A stretch of 64,000 nucleotides of DNA from Chitinophagaceae bacterium (GTDB lineage: Bacteria > Bacteroidota > Bacteroidia > Chitinophagales > Chitinophagaceae), in the NCBI GenBank assembly GCA_016699815.1, contig CP065012.1, positions 2,457,001 to 2,521,000 on the forward strand, written 5' to 3'. Below are positions 7,817 to 15,220 of this stretch, piece by piece. The first letter of the stretch is position 1, and each line of letters opens with the position of its first letter. Made by a program: the position numbers and the translations under genes. A model generated the notes under the pieces. The model was given only the letters and a program-made list of their open reading frames with translations, had not been told where the DNA came from and did no database searches.

Positions 7817-9241
7817 TTAAATAGTGATAGGTTCTTTTTTATTTTTTGCAACATATTTTTTTAGTTGGTTATACAGGCGGTAATAAAATTCTTTATTAAA
7901 CAACTGTGAGTCGTGCATGGCCTTATAGGTAAGAAAAACACCCACAGGCGTTAAAACAATTATAGAAAGCCACATACCGGTTTCCGGGGCAAGTAAACCT
8001 TCTTTTACAAATTTCTCGCCAAACATATTGAGCAGGTGAAAAATAAGGAAGAAGAAAATGGCCACTACAAGCGGCATGCCCATTCCACCTTTGCGGATAA
8101 TGGAACCCAGCGGCGCACCAATAAAAAATAAAATAATGCAGGCCAGTGAAAAAGAAAATTTTCGATGCAACTCTATTTTACTGAACCGATTATCGGATTG
8201 GGCAAGTTTTACATCTGCAACACCGGTTTCGGCAGTAGATTTTATCCTGTCTAATATAACGCCGGCAGAAAGGTTAATGGCGGGCTCCAGAGAATCGGGT
8301 ATTTTATGTGAAGGCATAGCTGCAGCAATTTTCCATATGCTGTCTGTCGGTTGGTTGTAATGTAAGTATGAGGCAATATTTTTTTTAATGGAAGCCTGGG
8401 CATTTTCTTCCCGTTTATTGGAGGAATCTATGTATTTACCCAGTTGCCTTACACTAAGCATTTTATGGCTATTGCGAAAAAGGCTGTCGCTGGTATTTTG
8501 TTTTTTTAATACACTCAGGTCAAAAAGTTTTTTAAATTCTTTAAAGTTAATCCTTATGAAGTCGGTTGCGGTATCGTAATAATTTCCCTGCTCCTGGTAA
8601 CGGCAGCCGTTTTTTAAATTAAATTCCAAAAAATTTTCATCGGCAGAAATTTTCATTTCACCATGCTCGGCCGTAATGCAGTTGTCCTGCAACCTTCCAT
8701 CTTGTTCATAAATTAAAATATTATGGATGGTTTTTCCATCGGCATCTTTTTTGCCCACTTTTATAGCATAGTTGGGTATATAGGTAAAAAACATGCCTTC
8801 CTTTAAATCAAATGCCGGCTTTTTGTAATAAATATCGTTGTAGAGGGTAACAAATTTAAGGTTGGCGTATGGTATTACGTTATTGGCAAAAAAGAATGAG
8901 ATAACAGAAAAAATTACCGCCAAAAACATTAGCGGGCGCATAAAACGCAATAAAGAAATACCGGAGGATTTAATGGCCACCAATTCAAAACTTTCGCCCA
9001 GGTTGCCAAAGGTCATTATAGAAGAAATAAGAATGGCTATGGGGAGCGCCAAAGCAAAAAGCGATGCGCTTGCATACCAAATAAATTGTATAATGGTAAT
9101 AAAATCCAGCCCTTTACCTACAAGGTCGTCAATGTACTTCCACAATATCTGCATCATTAATACAAATAAGGCTATAAAAAAAGTAACAATAAACGGCCCT
9201 AAAAAAGATTTAAGGATAAGAATGTCTAATTTTTTTATCAT
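7817..9241 (-). CDS. LptF/LptG family lipopolysaccharide export permease
   Basis: A 474-aa YjgP/YjgQ-type permease, the inner-membrane part of the Lpt machine that extracts lipopolysaccharide and passes it to the periplasmic bridge, powered by LptB. Three membrane segments lie in the first 120 residues (FLGPFIVTFFIALFVLMMQI; SASLFALALPIAILIS; FLAVIFSVISFFFANNVIPY). A large periplasmic beta-jellyroll-like domain follows, and three more membrane segments lie near the C-terminus (SLACIILFFIGAPLGSIIRKG and so on). The GAPLGSIIRKGG motif is diagnostic. It starts the operon with the SOD and a small membrane protein, a link to the envelope. LptF or LptG cannot be told apart here. Confidence 0.93.
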   Translation of the reverse strand: MIKKLDILILKSFLGPFIVTFFIALFVLMMQILWKYIDDLVGKGLDFITIIQFIWYASASLFALALPIAILISSIMTFGNLGESFELVAIKSSGISLLRFMRPLMFLAVIFSVISFFFANNVIPYANLKFVTLYNDIYYKKPAFDLKEGMFFTYIPNYAIKVGKKDADGKTIHNILIYEQDGRLQDNCITAEHGEMKISADENFLEFNLKNGCRYQEQGNYYDTATDFIRINFKEFKKLFDLSVLKKQNTSDSLFRNSHKMLSVRQLGKYIDSSNKREENAQASIKKNIASYLHYNQPTDSIWKIAAAMPSHKIPDSLEPAINLSAGVILDRIKSTAETGVADVKLAQSDNRFSKIELHRKFSFSLACIILFFIGAPLGSIIRKGGMGMPLVVAIFFFLIFHLLNMFGEKFVKEGLLAPETGMWLSIIVLTPVGVFLTYKAMHDSQLFNKEFYYRLYNQLKKYVAKNKKEPITI

Positions 9242-9283
9242 CGCTGCTTAAAGCTTAATTTTACTTTTACTATTAATTGTAAA

Positions 9284-9892
9284 ATGGAGCCTTCGGCAAA
9301 TTTAATACTTTCTGAACCGGAACTTGCTAAAGTGCAGGATGCCAACTGGATTTTTACAAAACATTTAATTATGGAAAAAGCCGCCGCTATTTTGCGTGGC
9401 CAGGTACAGGAAATCAATAATCAGTTTAATTTTTTATTGCAGTGGGATGCGTTTAAAGAACTTACAGCTACAATGCCCAAAATTTCAAAAGGCGAAAACT
9501 ATCTTCAACTTCCATATCTTATCCTCGATTACCCGGCAATATTTGAAAAGAACAACATATTTGCTTTGCGTACTTTTTTTTGGTGGGGAAATTTTTTTAG
9601 TATCAACCTTCATATCAGCGGCATATATAAAACTGCCTTTCAGGATACCCTGTTAAAAAATATAAATGGTTGCGGGGATTTATTTTATTGCAGCAACGAA
9701 AACGAGTGGCAGCATCATTTTGAAGACAATAATTTTAAAAAAATTACCGGCCAATTAAAGCTTACGGAAATTACAAAAAATAATTTTATTAAACTCGCTT
9801 TTAAATACGATTTAAAAAACTGGAATAATATGCCGCAATTGTTGCATACCGGTTATACGGCTATGGCAGGTTTATTAAAAAATGCAGGTTAG
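9284..9892 (+). CDS. Conserved hypothetical protein, 202 aa
   Basis: A soluble 202-aa protein without signal peptide or recognised motif. Aromatic and hydrophobic residues cluster in the middle (RTFFWWGNFFSINLHISG), suggesting an all-beta core. The start ATG is 42 bases from the divergent LptF-like start, so both promoters share a short spacer. Its last 4 bases overlap the stop of the convergent START-domain gene. Function unknown. Confidence 0.7.
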   Translation: MEPSANLILSEPELAKVQDANWIFTKHLIMEKAAAILRGQVQEINNQFNFLLQWDAFKELTATMPKISKGENYLQLPYLILDYPAIFEKNNIFALRTFFWWGNFFSINLHISGIYKTAFQDTLLKNINGCGDLFYCSNENEWQHHFEDNNFKKITGQLKLTEITKNNFIKLAFKYDLKNWNNMPQLLHTGYTAMAGLLKNAG

Positions 9893-10269
9893 TTGCCAAT
9901 ACGGTGAAAGAGTTCTTTTACCTGGTATTCCCAAAGCTGGCTTTGGTCTTTAATATCTTTTTTATCGGCAAAATCTTTTATTACCAAAATAGTTTGGTTG
10001 GTTACTTCGGAGCGATTGATGGAGAGTTCAAAAAATTCGTCCTTGGCCATGTGGTCCCATTTAAAGCGTACAAACTTGTCTTGTTCCTGGTCCAGGAGTT
10101 TTGCTTTATCCTCCGTGCCGTTCCACTCAAAAGTAAAAATACCATCTCTTTCATTTACTTCATCAGCAAACCATTCTTGCAAGCCAGATGGCGACCTTAA
10201 AAATTCATAAAGAATAGTTGGGGAACAGCGTACAGGATACTCTAATGTATATTGAACTTTTTTACTCAT
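9889..10269 (-). CDS. START-like / SRPBCC domain protein
   Basis: 126 aa, the size of a single helix-grip (SRPBCC) domain. The N-terminal part (LEYPVRCSPTILYEFLRSPSGL) and the following QEWFADEV are the strand-helix elements seen in AHSA1/START-like proteins of Bacteroidota, and FVRFKWD plus the C-terminal helix complete the fold. Such domains bind hydrophobic ligands, but no ligand or pathway can be assigned. Cytoplasmic. It overlaps the convergent 202-aa gene by 4 bases at the stops. Confidence 0.85.
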   Translation of the reverse strand: MSKKVQYTLEYPVRCSPTILYEFLRSPSGLQEWFADEVNERDGIFTFEWNGTEDKAKLLDQEQDKFVRFKWDHMAKDEFFELSINRSEVTNQTILVIKDFADKKDIKDQSQLWEYQVKELFHRIGN

Positions 10270-10498
10270 CCTAAATAATTAAATATCAGATTTGATAGAT
10301 GCAATAATACCAAATAATTGAAAGTGGCAAAATTTTTGTCAACTTATTTTAAGATTATTTAAATATTGGGGCCTGTAAGACCAATCCCTCAGTGAAATTA
10401 TTTTCAGTTATATATCATAAAAGCGGATATGTTACGTTATAACTCTCAATAAGGCCAAAAAACAGTTGAAATTCCAATTTGGCCAAAAATTATCTGCT

Positions 10499-11374
10499 AT
10501 GAGTATGCGTCAATTAAAAATCTCCAAGTCTATTACCAACAGGGAGAGCCAAAGCCTTGAAAAGTATTTGCAGGAAATTGGTAAAGTAGAACTAATAACA
10601 CCCGAGGAAGAAGTGAGGCTTGCCGCTTTAATTAAAAAAGGCGACCAGCATGCGCTGGACAGGCTTACCAAAGCCAATTTGCGCTTTGTGGTATCGGTGG
10701 CAAAGCAGTACCAAAACCAGGGTTTAACACTGCCCGACCTTATTAATGAAGGGAACCTGGGCTTGATTAAATCGGCACAGCGGTTTGATGAAACCAAGGG
10801 CTTTAAATTTATTTCTTATGCCGTATGGTGGATAAGGCAAAGTATTTTACAAGCGCTTGCCGAGCAAAGCAGGATTGTACGTTTACCATTAAATAAAGTA
10901 GGCCTTACTTCCAGAATAAGCAAAACCTTTGCCCGGCTGGAGCAGGAGTTTGAACGGGAACCTACTGCCCAGGAAGTTGCAGAAGCCCTGGATATGGATG
11001 TGGGCGAAGTAACCGATACCATGTGCGTGGGTGCCAAGCATGTGAGTATGGACCAACCCCTGGGAGAGGGCGAAGACAATACGTTTGGAGAAATGCTCAG
11101 CAACCCCAACGACCTGGGCACCGACGATGAACTGGCTGTAAAAGCCTCATTAAAAACAGAAATTGAACGTAGCTTAAATGCCCTTACCCAACGGCAAAGA
11201 GAAGTAATTGTTTCTTTTTTTGGCATAGGCATAGACCATCCAATGAGCCTGGAAGATATAGGTGCCCGATATTCGCTAACAAGGGAAAGGGTAAGGCAAA
11301 TAAAAGATGCTGCTATTAATAAACTACGCAGCAATTCCAAATGCGATTTACTGAGAAGTTTTTTGGGTGGATAA
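10499..11374 (+). CDS. rpoD: Primary RNA polymerase sigma factor (sigma-70, Bacteroidota type)
   Basis: The vegetative sigma factor. Visible regions are 1.2 (SLEKYLQEIGKVELITPEEE), 2 (ANLRFVVSVAKQYQNQGL, DLINEGNLGLIKSAQRFD, FISYAVWWIRQSILQAL), 3 (SRISKTFARLEQEFEREPTA) and 4 with its helix-turn-helix (YSLTRERVRQIKDAAINKLR). At about 290 aa it lacks region 1.1, as is usual in this phylum, where the primary sigma reads TTTG/TANNTTTG promoters like those found elsewhere in this window. I choose the ATG at 10499 (MSMRQLKISKSITN); the open frame extends to a TTG at 10466, but homologues begin at MRQLKI. Confidence 0.96.
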   Translation: MSMRQLKISKSITNRESQSLEKYLQEIGKVELITPEEEVRLAALIKKGDQHALDRLTKANLRFVVSVAKQYQNQGLTLPDLINEGNLGLIKSAQRFDETKGFKFISYAVWWIRQSILQALAEQSRIVRLPLNKVGLTSRISKTFARLEQEFEREPTAQEVAEALDMDVGEVTDTMCVGAKHVSMDQPLGEGEDNTFGEMLSNPNDLGTDDELAVKASLKTEIERSLNALTQRQREVIVSFFGIGIDHPMSLEDIGARYSLTRERVRQIKDAAINKLRSNSKCDLLRSFLGG

Positions 11375-11377
11375 AAA

Positions 11378-11800
11378 TTATTGCAATAAAAATATTTTAA
11401 AATCTTCACTTAGGCTGGCAATAGCCTTTTTTTCATAATGGTAACTTAGCATACCTGTTTTAGCTTGGGCAATTAATTTTCCCTGCTGGTTGCTTACCTG
11501 GTAATATAAATCAAATGCTGCCCTGCTAATGTCTGCAACAGAAATGGCAATAGATAATACGTCGCCATAAAAACTTTCTGCTTTGTATTCAACGGCAAGT
11601 TCTGTCATAATTAACCCCGAACCTTTAATATCCAATTCAGAGAAACCGCCACCGCTTAACCACTGCATCCGGGCCTCATGTAGTATACTCACCAGGCTAT
11701 GGTTACCAAGGTGGTTGCCGTAATTAATATCGTTGATACGAACCGGTATTTTTATGGTTGCCAAAATTTTTTCGGGGAGCGTAAGATTAAGCCTTGCCAT
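11378..11800 (-). CDS. Acyl-CoA thioesterase, 4HBT hot-dog family
   Basis: A 140-aa hot-dog protein that likely hydrolyses acyl-CoA thioesters. The active-site region is INDINYGNHLGNHSLVSILH followed by EARMQWL, the typical 4-hydroxybenzoyl-CoA thioesterase-like layout, and the C-terminal part (AAFDLYYQVSNQQGKLIAQA) gives the central sheet. Substrate unknown. Its start overlaps the end of rdgB by 14 bases, so it is the last gene of a three-gene minus-strand operon (HolD-like, rdgB, thioesterase). Confidence 0.88.
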   Translation of the reverse strand: MARLNLTLPEKILATIKIPVRINDINYGNHLGNHSLVSILHEARMQWLSGGGFSELDIKGSGLIMTELAVEYKAESFYGDVLSIAISVADISRAAFDLYYQVSNQQGKLIAQAKTGMLSYHYEKKAIASLSEDFKIFLLQ

Positions 11801-12377
11801 AATTTTCTTTTAAAAACACAATAAGTTTTTCCAATGCTTTTTTACGGTGGCTGTACCTGTTTTTTTCATCAATATCCATTGCAGCAAATGTTTTTGAGGC
11901 GCCATCGGGTACAAAAACAGGGTCGTAGCCAAAGCCGTTATTGCCGGTTTTTGCATGGGTAATTTTTCCTTTGCAAATTCCTTCAAATAAAAAATTTTTT
12001 CCCTGCATTTCTAAAGAAATTACGGTCCTGAACCGGGCATTACGGTTGTGGCTATCTTTTAAATGTTGCAGTAATTTATCAATATTTTTTTCGGCATTGG
12101 CGCTATCGCCTGCGTACCGGGCACTTTTTACGCCAGGTTCGCCATTCAACCCTTCAACTTCAAGGCCTGTATCTTCACTAAAACAATTTTGTTGGGTAAG
12201 CTTTACTATAGTTCCCGACTTTTCTTTGGCGTTATCCTCCAGTGTATCCCAGGGTTCGGGGATATCAATTTCAATGCCTGCATCTTTTAAAGAAAGTAGG
12301 GTAAATGCATTGCCCAGTATGGAGCTAATTTCTTTTATTTTGTTTTGGTTATTGGTAGCAAATATGAGGGTGAGCAT
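11787..12377 (-). CDS. rdgB: XTP/dITP pyrophosphatase (RdgB/HAM1)
   Basis: A house-cleaning enzyme that hydrolyses deaminated purine triphosphates (dITP, XTP) to monophosphates, keeping them out of DNA and RNA. Motifs: FATNNQNKIKEI at the N-terminus, EDTGLEVEGLNGEPGVKSAR (metal and nucleotide binding), and GFGYDPVFVPDG with the C-terminal SHRKKAL. Its 196 aa match the family. It lies 4 bases after the 168-aa gene and overlaps the thioesterase gene, so all three are translated from one message. Confidence 0.97.
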   Translation of the reverse strand: MLTLIFATNNQNKIKEISSILGNAFTLLSLKDAGIEIDIPEPWDTLEDNAKEKSGTIVKLTQQNCFSEDTGLEVEGLNGEPGVKSARYAGDSANAEKNIDKLLQHLKDSHNRNARFRTVISLEMQGKNFLFEGICKGKITHAKTGNNGFGYDPVFVPDGASKTFAAMDIDEKNRYSHRKKALEKLIVFLKENYGKA

Positions 12378-12381
12378 AAGG

Positions 12382-12888
12382 TTATTGTTTAAAAAGGCTT
12401 TGCAGGCAAACCCATAATTTACCCTTTTCTTCTTTATTGTTTTTTAAGGTGGATAATAACGGGGATATTAAAAAAAATTGTTCATTGTAGTTTTGTAATT
12501 TGAATGGAGGAAACTCCATAGGGATGCCTGTTTCAGTTGGAGATACACCAAAAAGGATTATTATTTTTGGTGAAAACTCTTTGCAAATACCGGCATAAAG
12601 TGGCTTTGGGTTACTGCATGAATTAAGTAAAACAATATCGGCCAGTGAAAGATTACATGCCGATAAAATATTCGTTAAAAACCCAAGGTCTTCGTCATTT
12701 ATCAATGGCGATTTTTTCTCATTTACAATAATGCAAATATGAGATTGGTTGTTTCCCAAATAGTGGCGCTGTACGGTTTTTGCAGAATTATTATTGGGTT
12801 CAGAAATTTCTGTATCTACAAGCACTTTGGTATAAAGATTTTGTATTAAAGTTGCATTTAATTGAATATCATTTAACCCCATTTTCAT
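12382..12888 (-). CDS. Conserved hypothetical; possible DNA polymerase III psi (HolD)-like protein
   Basis: 168 aa, no signal peptide. I do not recognise it with certainty. Parts resemble the HolD/psi fold of proteobacterial clamp loaders: ICIIVNEKKSPLIN (strand plus loop), a helix with NILSACNLSLADIVLLN, a strand KIIILFGVSPTE, and a C-terminal block SPLLSTLKNNKEEKGKLW that lines up with the HolD signature S-P-x-L-x-x-L-x-x-N-x-x-x-K/R-x-x-L-W. HolD is part of the uracil-DNA-glycosylase-like fold, so a UDG-related role is an alternative. It leads the operon with rdgB, another DNA-quality gene, and is divergent from ilvE. The homology is a by-eye inference. Confidence 0.7.
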   Translation of the reverse strand: MKMGLNDIQLNATLIQNLYTKVLVDTEISEPNNNSAKTVQRHYLGNNQSHICIIVNEKKSPLINDEDLGFLTNILSACNLSLADIVLLNSCSNPKPLYAGICKEFSPKIIILFGVSPTETGIPMEFPPFKLQNYNEQFFLISPLLSTLKNNKEEKGKLWVCLQSLFKQ

Positions 12889-12935
12889 TAGTTTTATGCA
12901 GGTATTTTTCGTTTCTTTGCGTAAAATTAACGATT

Positions 12936-14000
12936 ATGATTGCTGCTGCCGGAATTAAAATTACAAAAGCCCAAAACTCTAAGTTAAAAGACATTAACCT
13001 GGAGAATATTGCCTTTGGAAAATATTTTACCGATCACATGCTGGAAGCCGACTATGAAGACGGCGAATGGAAAAATGTGGAAATAAAACCATACCAGCCA
13101 TTAATGCTTGAACCTTCCATATCTGCTCTGCATTATGGCCAGGCCATTTTTGAAGGAATAAAAGCCTATAACCATCCCAATGGCAATGCCTATATTTTCA
13201 GACCGCAGGATAATTTTAACCGCTTTAATATTTCCGCAGAAAGGATGCAAATGCCAAAAATTACAGAAGACATTTTTATGGAAGGTATGCGCCAACTGGT
13301 AAGTATAGATAAAAGCTGGATACCCGACAGGGAAGACCATTCCTTGTACATAAGGCCCTTTATGTTCAGCACCGATGAAATGATAGGGGTGCGCCCAAGC
13401 GATACTTACAAGTTTATGATACTATTGAGCCCAACAGGCCCATATTACAATACTCCCATGCGTATTTATGTAGAAGAACATTTTGTACGTGCTGTGCCCG
13501 GTGGTGTTGGCTATGCAAAAGCTGCCGGCAACTATGGCGCCGCAATGTATGCAACGGCACAGGCAAAGAAAAAAGGCTACGACCAGGTTTTGTGGACCGA
13601 TGCATTTGAACATAAGTATGTGCAGGAATGTGGAACAATGAATGTATTTTTTATTATAGGAAATTCGGCAATTACCCCGGATTTAAGTAAGGGAACCATT
13701 TTGGCAGGCATTACCAGGGAAAGCGCCATGCAGGAATTAAATGAAATGGGCTTTAAGGTAGAAGAAAAAGAACTTTCAATAGACGATATTATAGATGCCC
13801 ACAAAGCAGGCCTTTTATACGAAGCTTTTGGTACGGGAACAGCAGCTACCATTTCCCTTATTAAAGAACTGCGTTATAAAGATTATGTAATGAAATTTGA
13901 CGTAGATCAATGGCAAACAGCGCCTAAACTGGCAAAACGCTTAAACGACATTCGTTATGGGCTTGCCGAAGATGTGCATGGCTGGATGTACAAAGTTTAA
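12936..14000 (+). CDS. ilvE: Branched-chain amino acid aminotransferase
   Basis: A PLP fold-type IV enzyme of about 354 aa that transfers amino groups between glutamate and the 2-oxo acids of leucine, isoleucine and valine. Visible blocks: HYGQAIFEGIKAY, FRPQDNFNRFN, LYIRPFMF, the region with the PLP lysine (AKAAGNYGAAMYATAQAKKK then GYDQVLWTD), VQECGTMNVFF, ITRESAMQ and FGTGTAATI. The order fits the large type of BCAT. I choose the ATG giving MIAAAGIKITKA; the open frame runs 52 codons upstream through sequence that is coding on the other strand. Confidence 0.96.
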   Translation: MIAAAGIKITKAQNSKLKDINLENIAFGKYFTDHMLEADYEDGEWKNVEIKPYQPLMLEPSISALHYGQAIFEGIKAYNHPNGNAYIFRPQDNFNRFNISAERMQMPKITEDIFMEGMRQLVSIDKSWIPDREDHSLYIRPFMFSTDEMIGVRPSDTYKFMILLSPTGPYYNTPMRIYVEEHFVRAVPGGVGYAKAAGNYGAAMYATAQAKKKGYDQVLWTDAFEHKYVQECGTMNVFFIIGNSAITPDLSKGTILAGITRESAMQELNEMGFKVEEKELSIDDIIDAHKAGLLYEAFGTGTAATISLIKELRYKDYVMKFDVDQWQTAPKLAKRLNDIRYGLAEDVHGWMYKV

Positions 14001-14138
14001 GTGTTTATAAAGCAGGTGCATCAATGGAAAAAATGTATAAAAAAATGCCTTAATATAGTCGTTTGTATTTTTTTTTCCTGATTTTGTACTTTCTGAGGCT
14101 TTTTTGCGGCAGAATTCTTCAAATTATTGCCTATAAGT

Positions 14139-14169
14139 TTTGCCGGGTTAATTTCTTCCCTTACCTTTG
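14139..14169 (+). promoter_or_regulatory. Promoter of rpsL: TTTG-N19-TACCTTTG
   Basis: TTTG at 14139-14142 and TACCTTTG at 14162-14169 are separated by 19 bases, an exact fit to the Bacteroidota vegetative promoter. Transcription would start near 14175, giving a leader of about 30 bases before the rpsL ATG at 14205. This also argues against the upstream in-frame ATG at 14127. Confidence 0.85.
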
Positions 14170-14204
14170 CCTCCCGAAAAAAAACGGAGAAAAAAGTTTA
14201 TTTA

Positions 14205-14579
14205 ATGCCAACTATTCAACAATTAGTAAGAAAAGGCCGTGAAATTATCAGGGCAAAGAGCAAATCAAGGGCGCTCGACAGTTGCCCGCAACGCCGTGGT
14301 GTATGTACAAGGGTGTACACAACTACTCCTAAAAAACCAAACTCTGCCCTGCGTAAAGTGGCGAAAGTTCGTTTAACCAATAAGATAGAAGTTATTGCTT
14401 ATATCCCCGGGGAAGGGCATAACCTGCAGGAGCATAGCATTGTATTGATACGTGGCGGCAGGGTAAAAGATTTACCCGGTGTACGTTACCATATTGTAAG
14501 GGGTAGCCTGGATACAGCAGGTGTGAAAGACCGTAAACAAAGCCGTAGTAAATACGGAACCAAAAAAGCAAAAAAATAA
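14205..14579 (+). CDS. rpsL: 30S ribosomal protein S12
   Basis: S12 sits at the decoding centre of the small subunit and helps control accuracy. The 124-aa protein begins MPTIQQLVRKGRE and has TTPKKPNSALRKVAKVRL (the streptomycin-resistance region with its conserved lysine), IPGEGHNLQEHS, GGRVKDLPGVRYH and a basic tail. The start at MPTIQQ is fixed by homology and by the promoter upstream. It is followed after 46 bases by rpsG. Confidence 0.98.
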   Translation: MPTIQQLVRKGREIIRAKSKSRALDSCPQRRGVCTRVYTTTPKKPNSALRKVAKVRLTNKIEVIAYIPGEGHNLQEHSIVLIRGGRVKDLPGVRYHIVRGSLDTAGVKDRKQSRSKYGTKKAKK

Positions 14580-14625
14580 TTTAAAAAAGCATTAGTACTA
14601 AGTACTCAGATAAAAAATAACAACG

Positions 14626-15093
14626 ATGCGTAAAGCACAAGCCAAAAAATTACCCTTAGCTCCAGACCCAAAGTTTAACGATAAACTGGTTACCCGTTTT
14701 GTAAACAACCTTATGTGGGAAGGAAAGAAAAGTGGCGCTTATGATATATTTTATAACGCCATGGAAAAAGTAGCTAAAATTAGCGGTGAAGATGGTTACG
14801 AAGTTTGGAAAAAAGCCCTGAGTAATATTACACCGGCCGTAGAAGTAAGGAGCCGTAGGATTGGTGGCGCTACGTTTCAAATACCTTCTGAAGTACGTGC
14901 CGATAGAAAAATTTCTTTGAGCATTAAATGGATGGTACGCTATAGCAGGGAAAGAAACGGCCGCAGCATGGCAGATAAACTGGCCAATGAAATTGTAGCA
15001 GCCAGCAAAGGCGAAGGCGCATCATTTAAAAAGAAAGAAGATACGCACCGCATGGCAGAAGCCAATAAAGCGTTTGCACATTTTCGTATTTAA
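14626..15093 (+). CDS. rpsG: 30S ribosomal protein S7
   Basis: S7 organises the head of the 30S subunit and is usually the translational repressor of the str operon. The 155 aa include the motif VEVRSRRIGGATFQIPSEVR and the C-terminal MAEANKAFAHFRI. Co-transcribed with rpsL. Unlike the common gene order, fusA does not follow directly: a terminator comes next and then 4.7 kb of unrelated genes. Confidence 0.98.
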   Translation: MRKAQAKKLPLAPDPKFNDKLVTRFVNNLMWEGKKSGAYDIFYNAMEKVAKISGEDGYEVWKKALSNITPAVEVRSRRIGGATFQIPSEVRADRKISLSIKWMVRYSRERNGRSMADKLANEIVAASKGEGASFKKKEDTHRMAEANKAFAHFRI

Positions 15094-15118
15094 TTTAATT
15101 TTTCTCATAATATTTACG

Positions 15119-15140
15119 CCTGCTTTAAGCAGGTTTTTTT
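15119..15140 (+). terminator. Rho-independent terminator after rpsL-rpsG
   Basis: Hairpin CCTGC-TTTAA-GCAGG (15119-15133) followed by seven T. It ends the rpsL-rpsG transcript 26 bases after the rpsG stop and so separates it from the downstream GH97 gene and fusA. Confidence 0.9.
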
Positions 15141-15220
15141 ATGCCCGGTGCTTTATTTTTTATCTTGTTCAAAACAATTTTTTTTAATGTAAGTTTACTG
15201 TACAAAAAATTTTTTGACCA

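Noticed and set aside
12780..12935. 52-codon N-terminal extension of ilvE
   Set aside because: It lies over the start of the opposite-strand 168-aa gene, and homologues of IlvE begin near MIAAAGIKI.
14127..14204. 26-codon extension of rpsL
   Set aside because: It lies over the promoter boxes; S12 begins at MPTIQQ.
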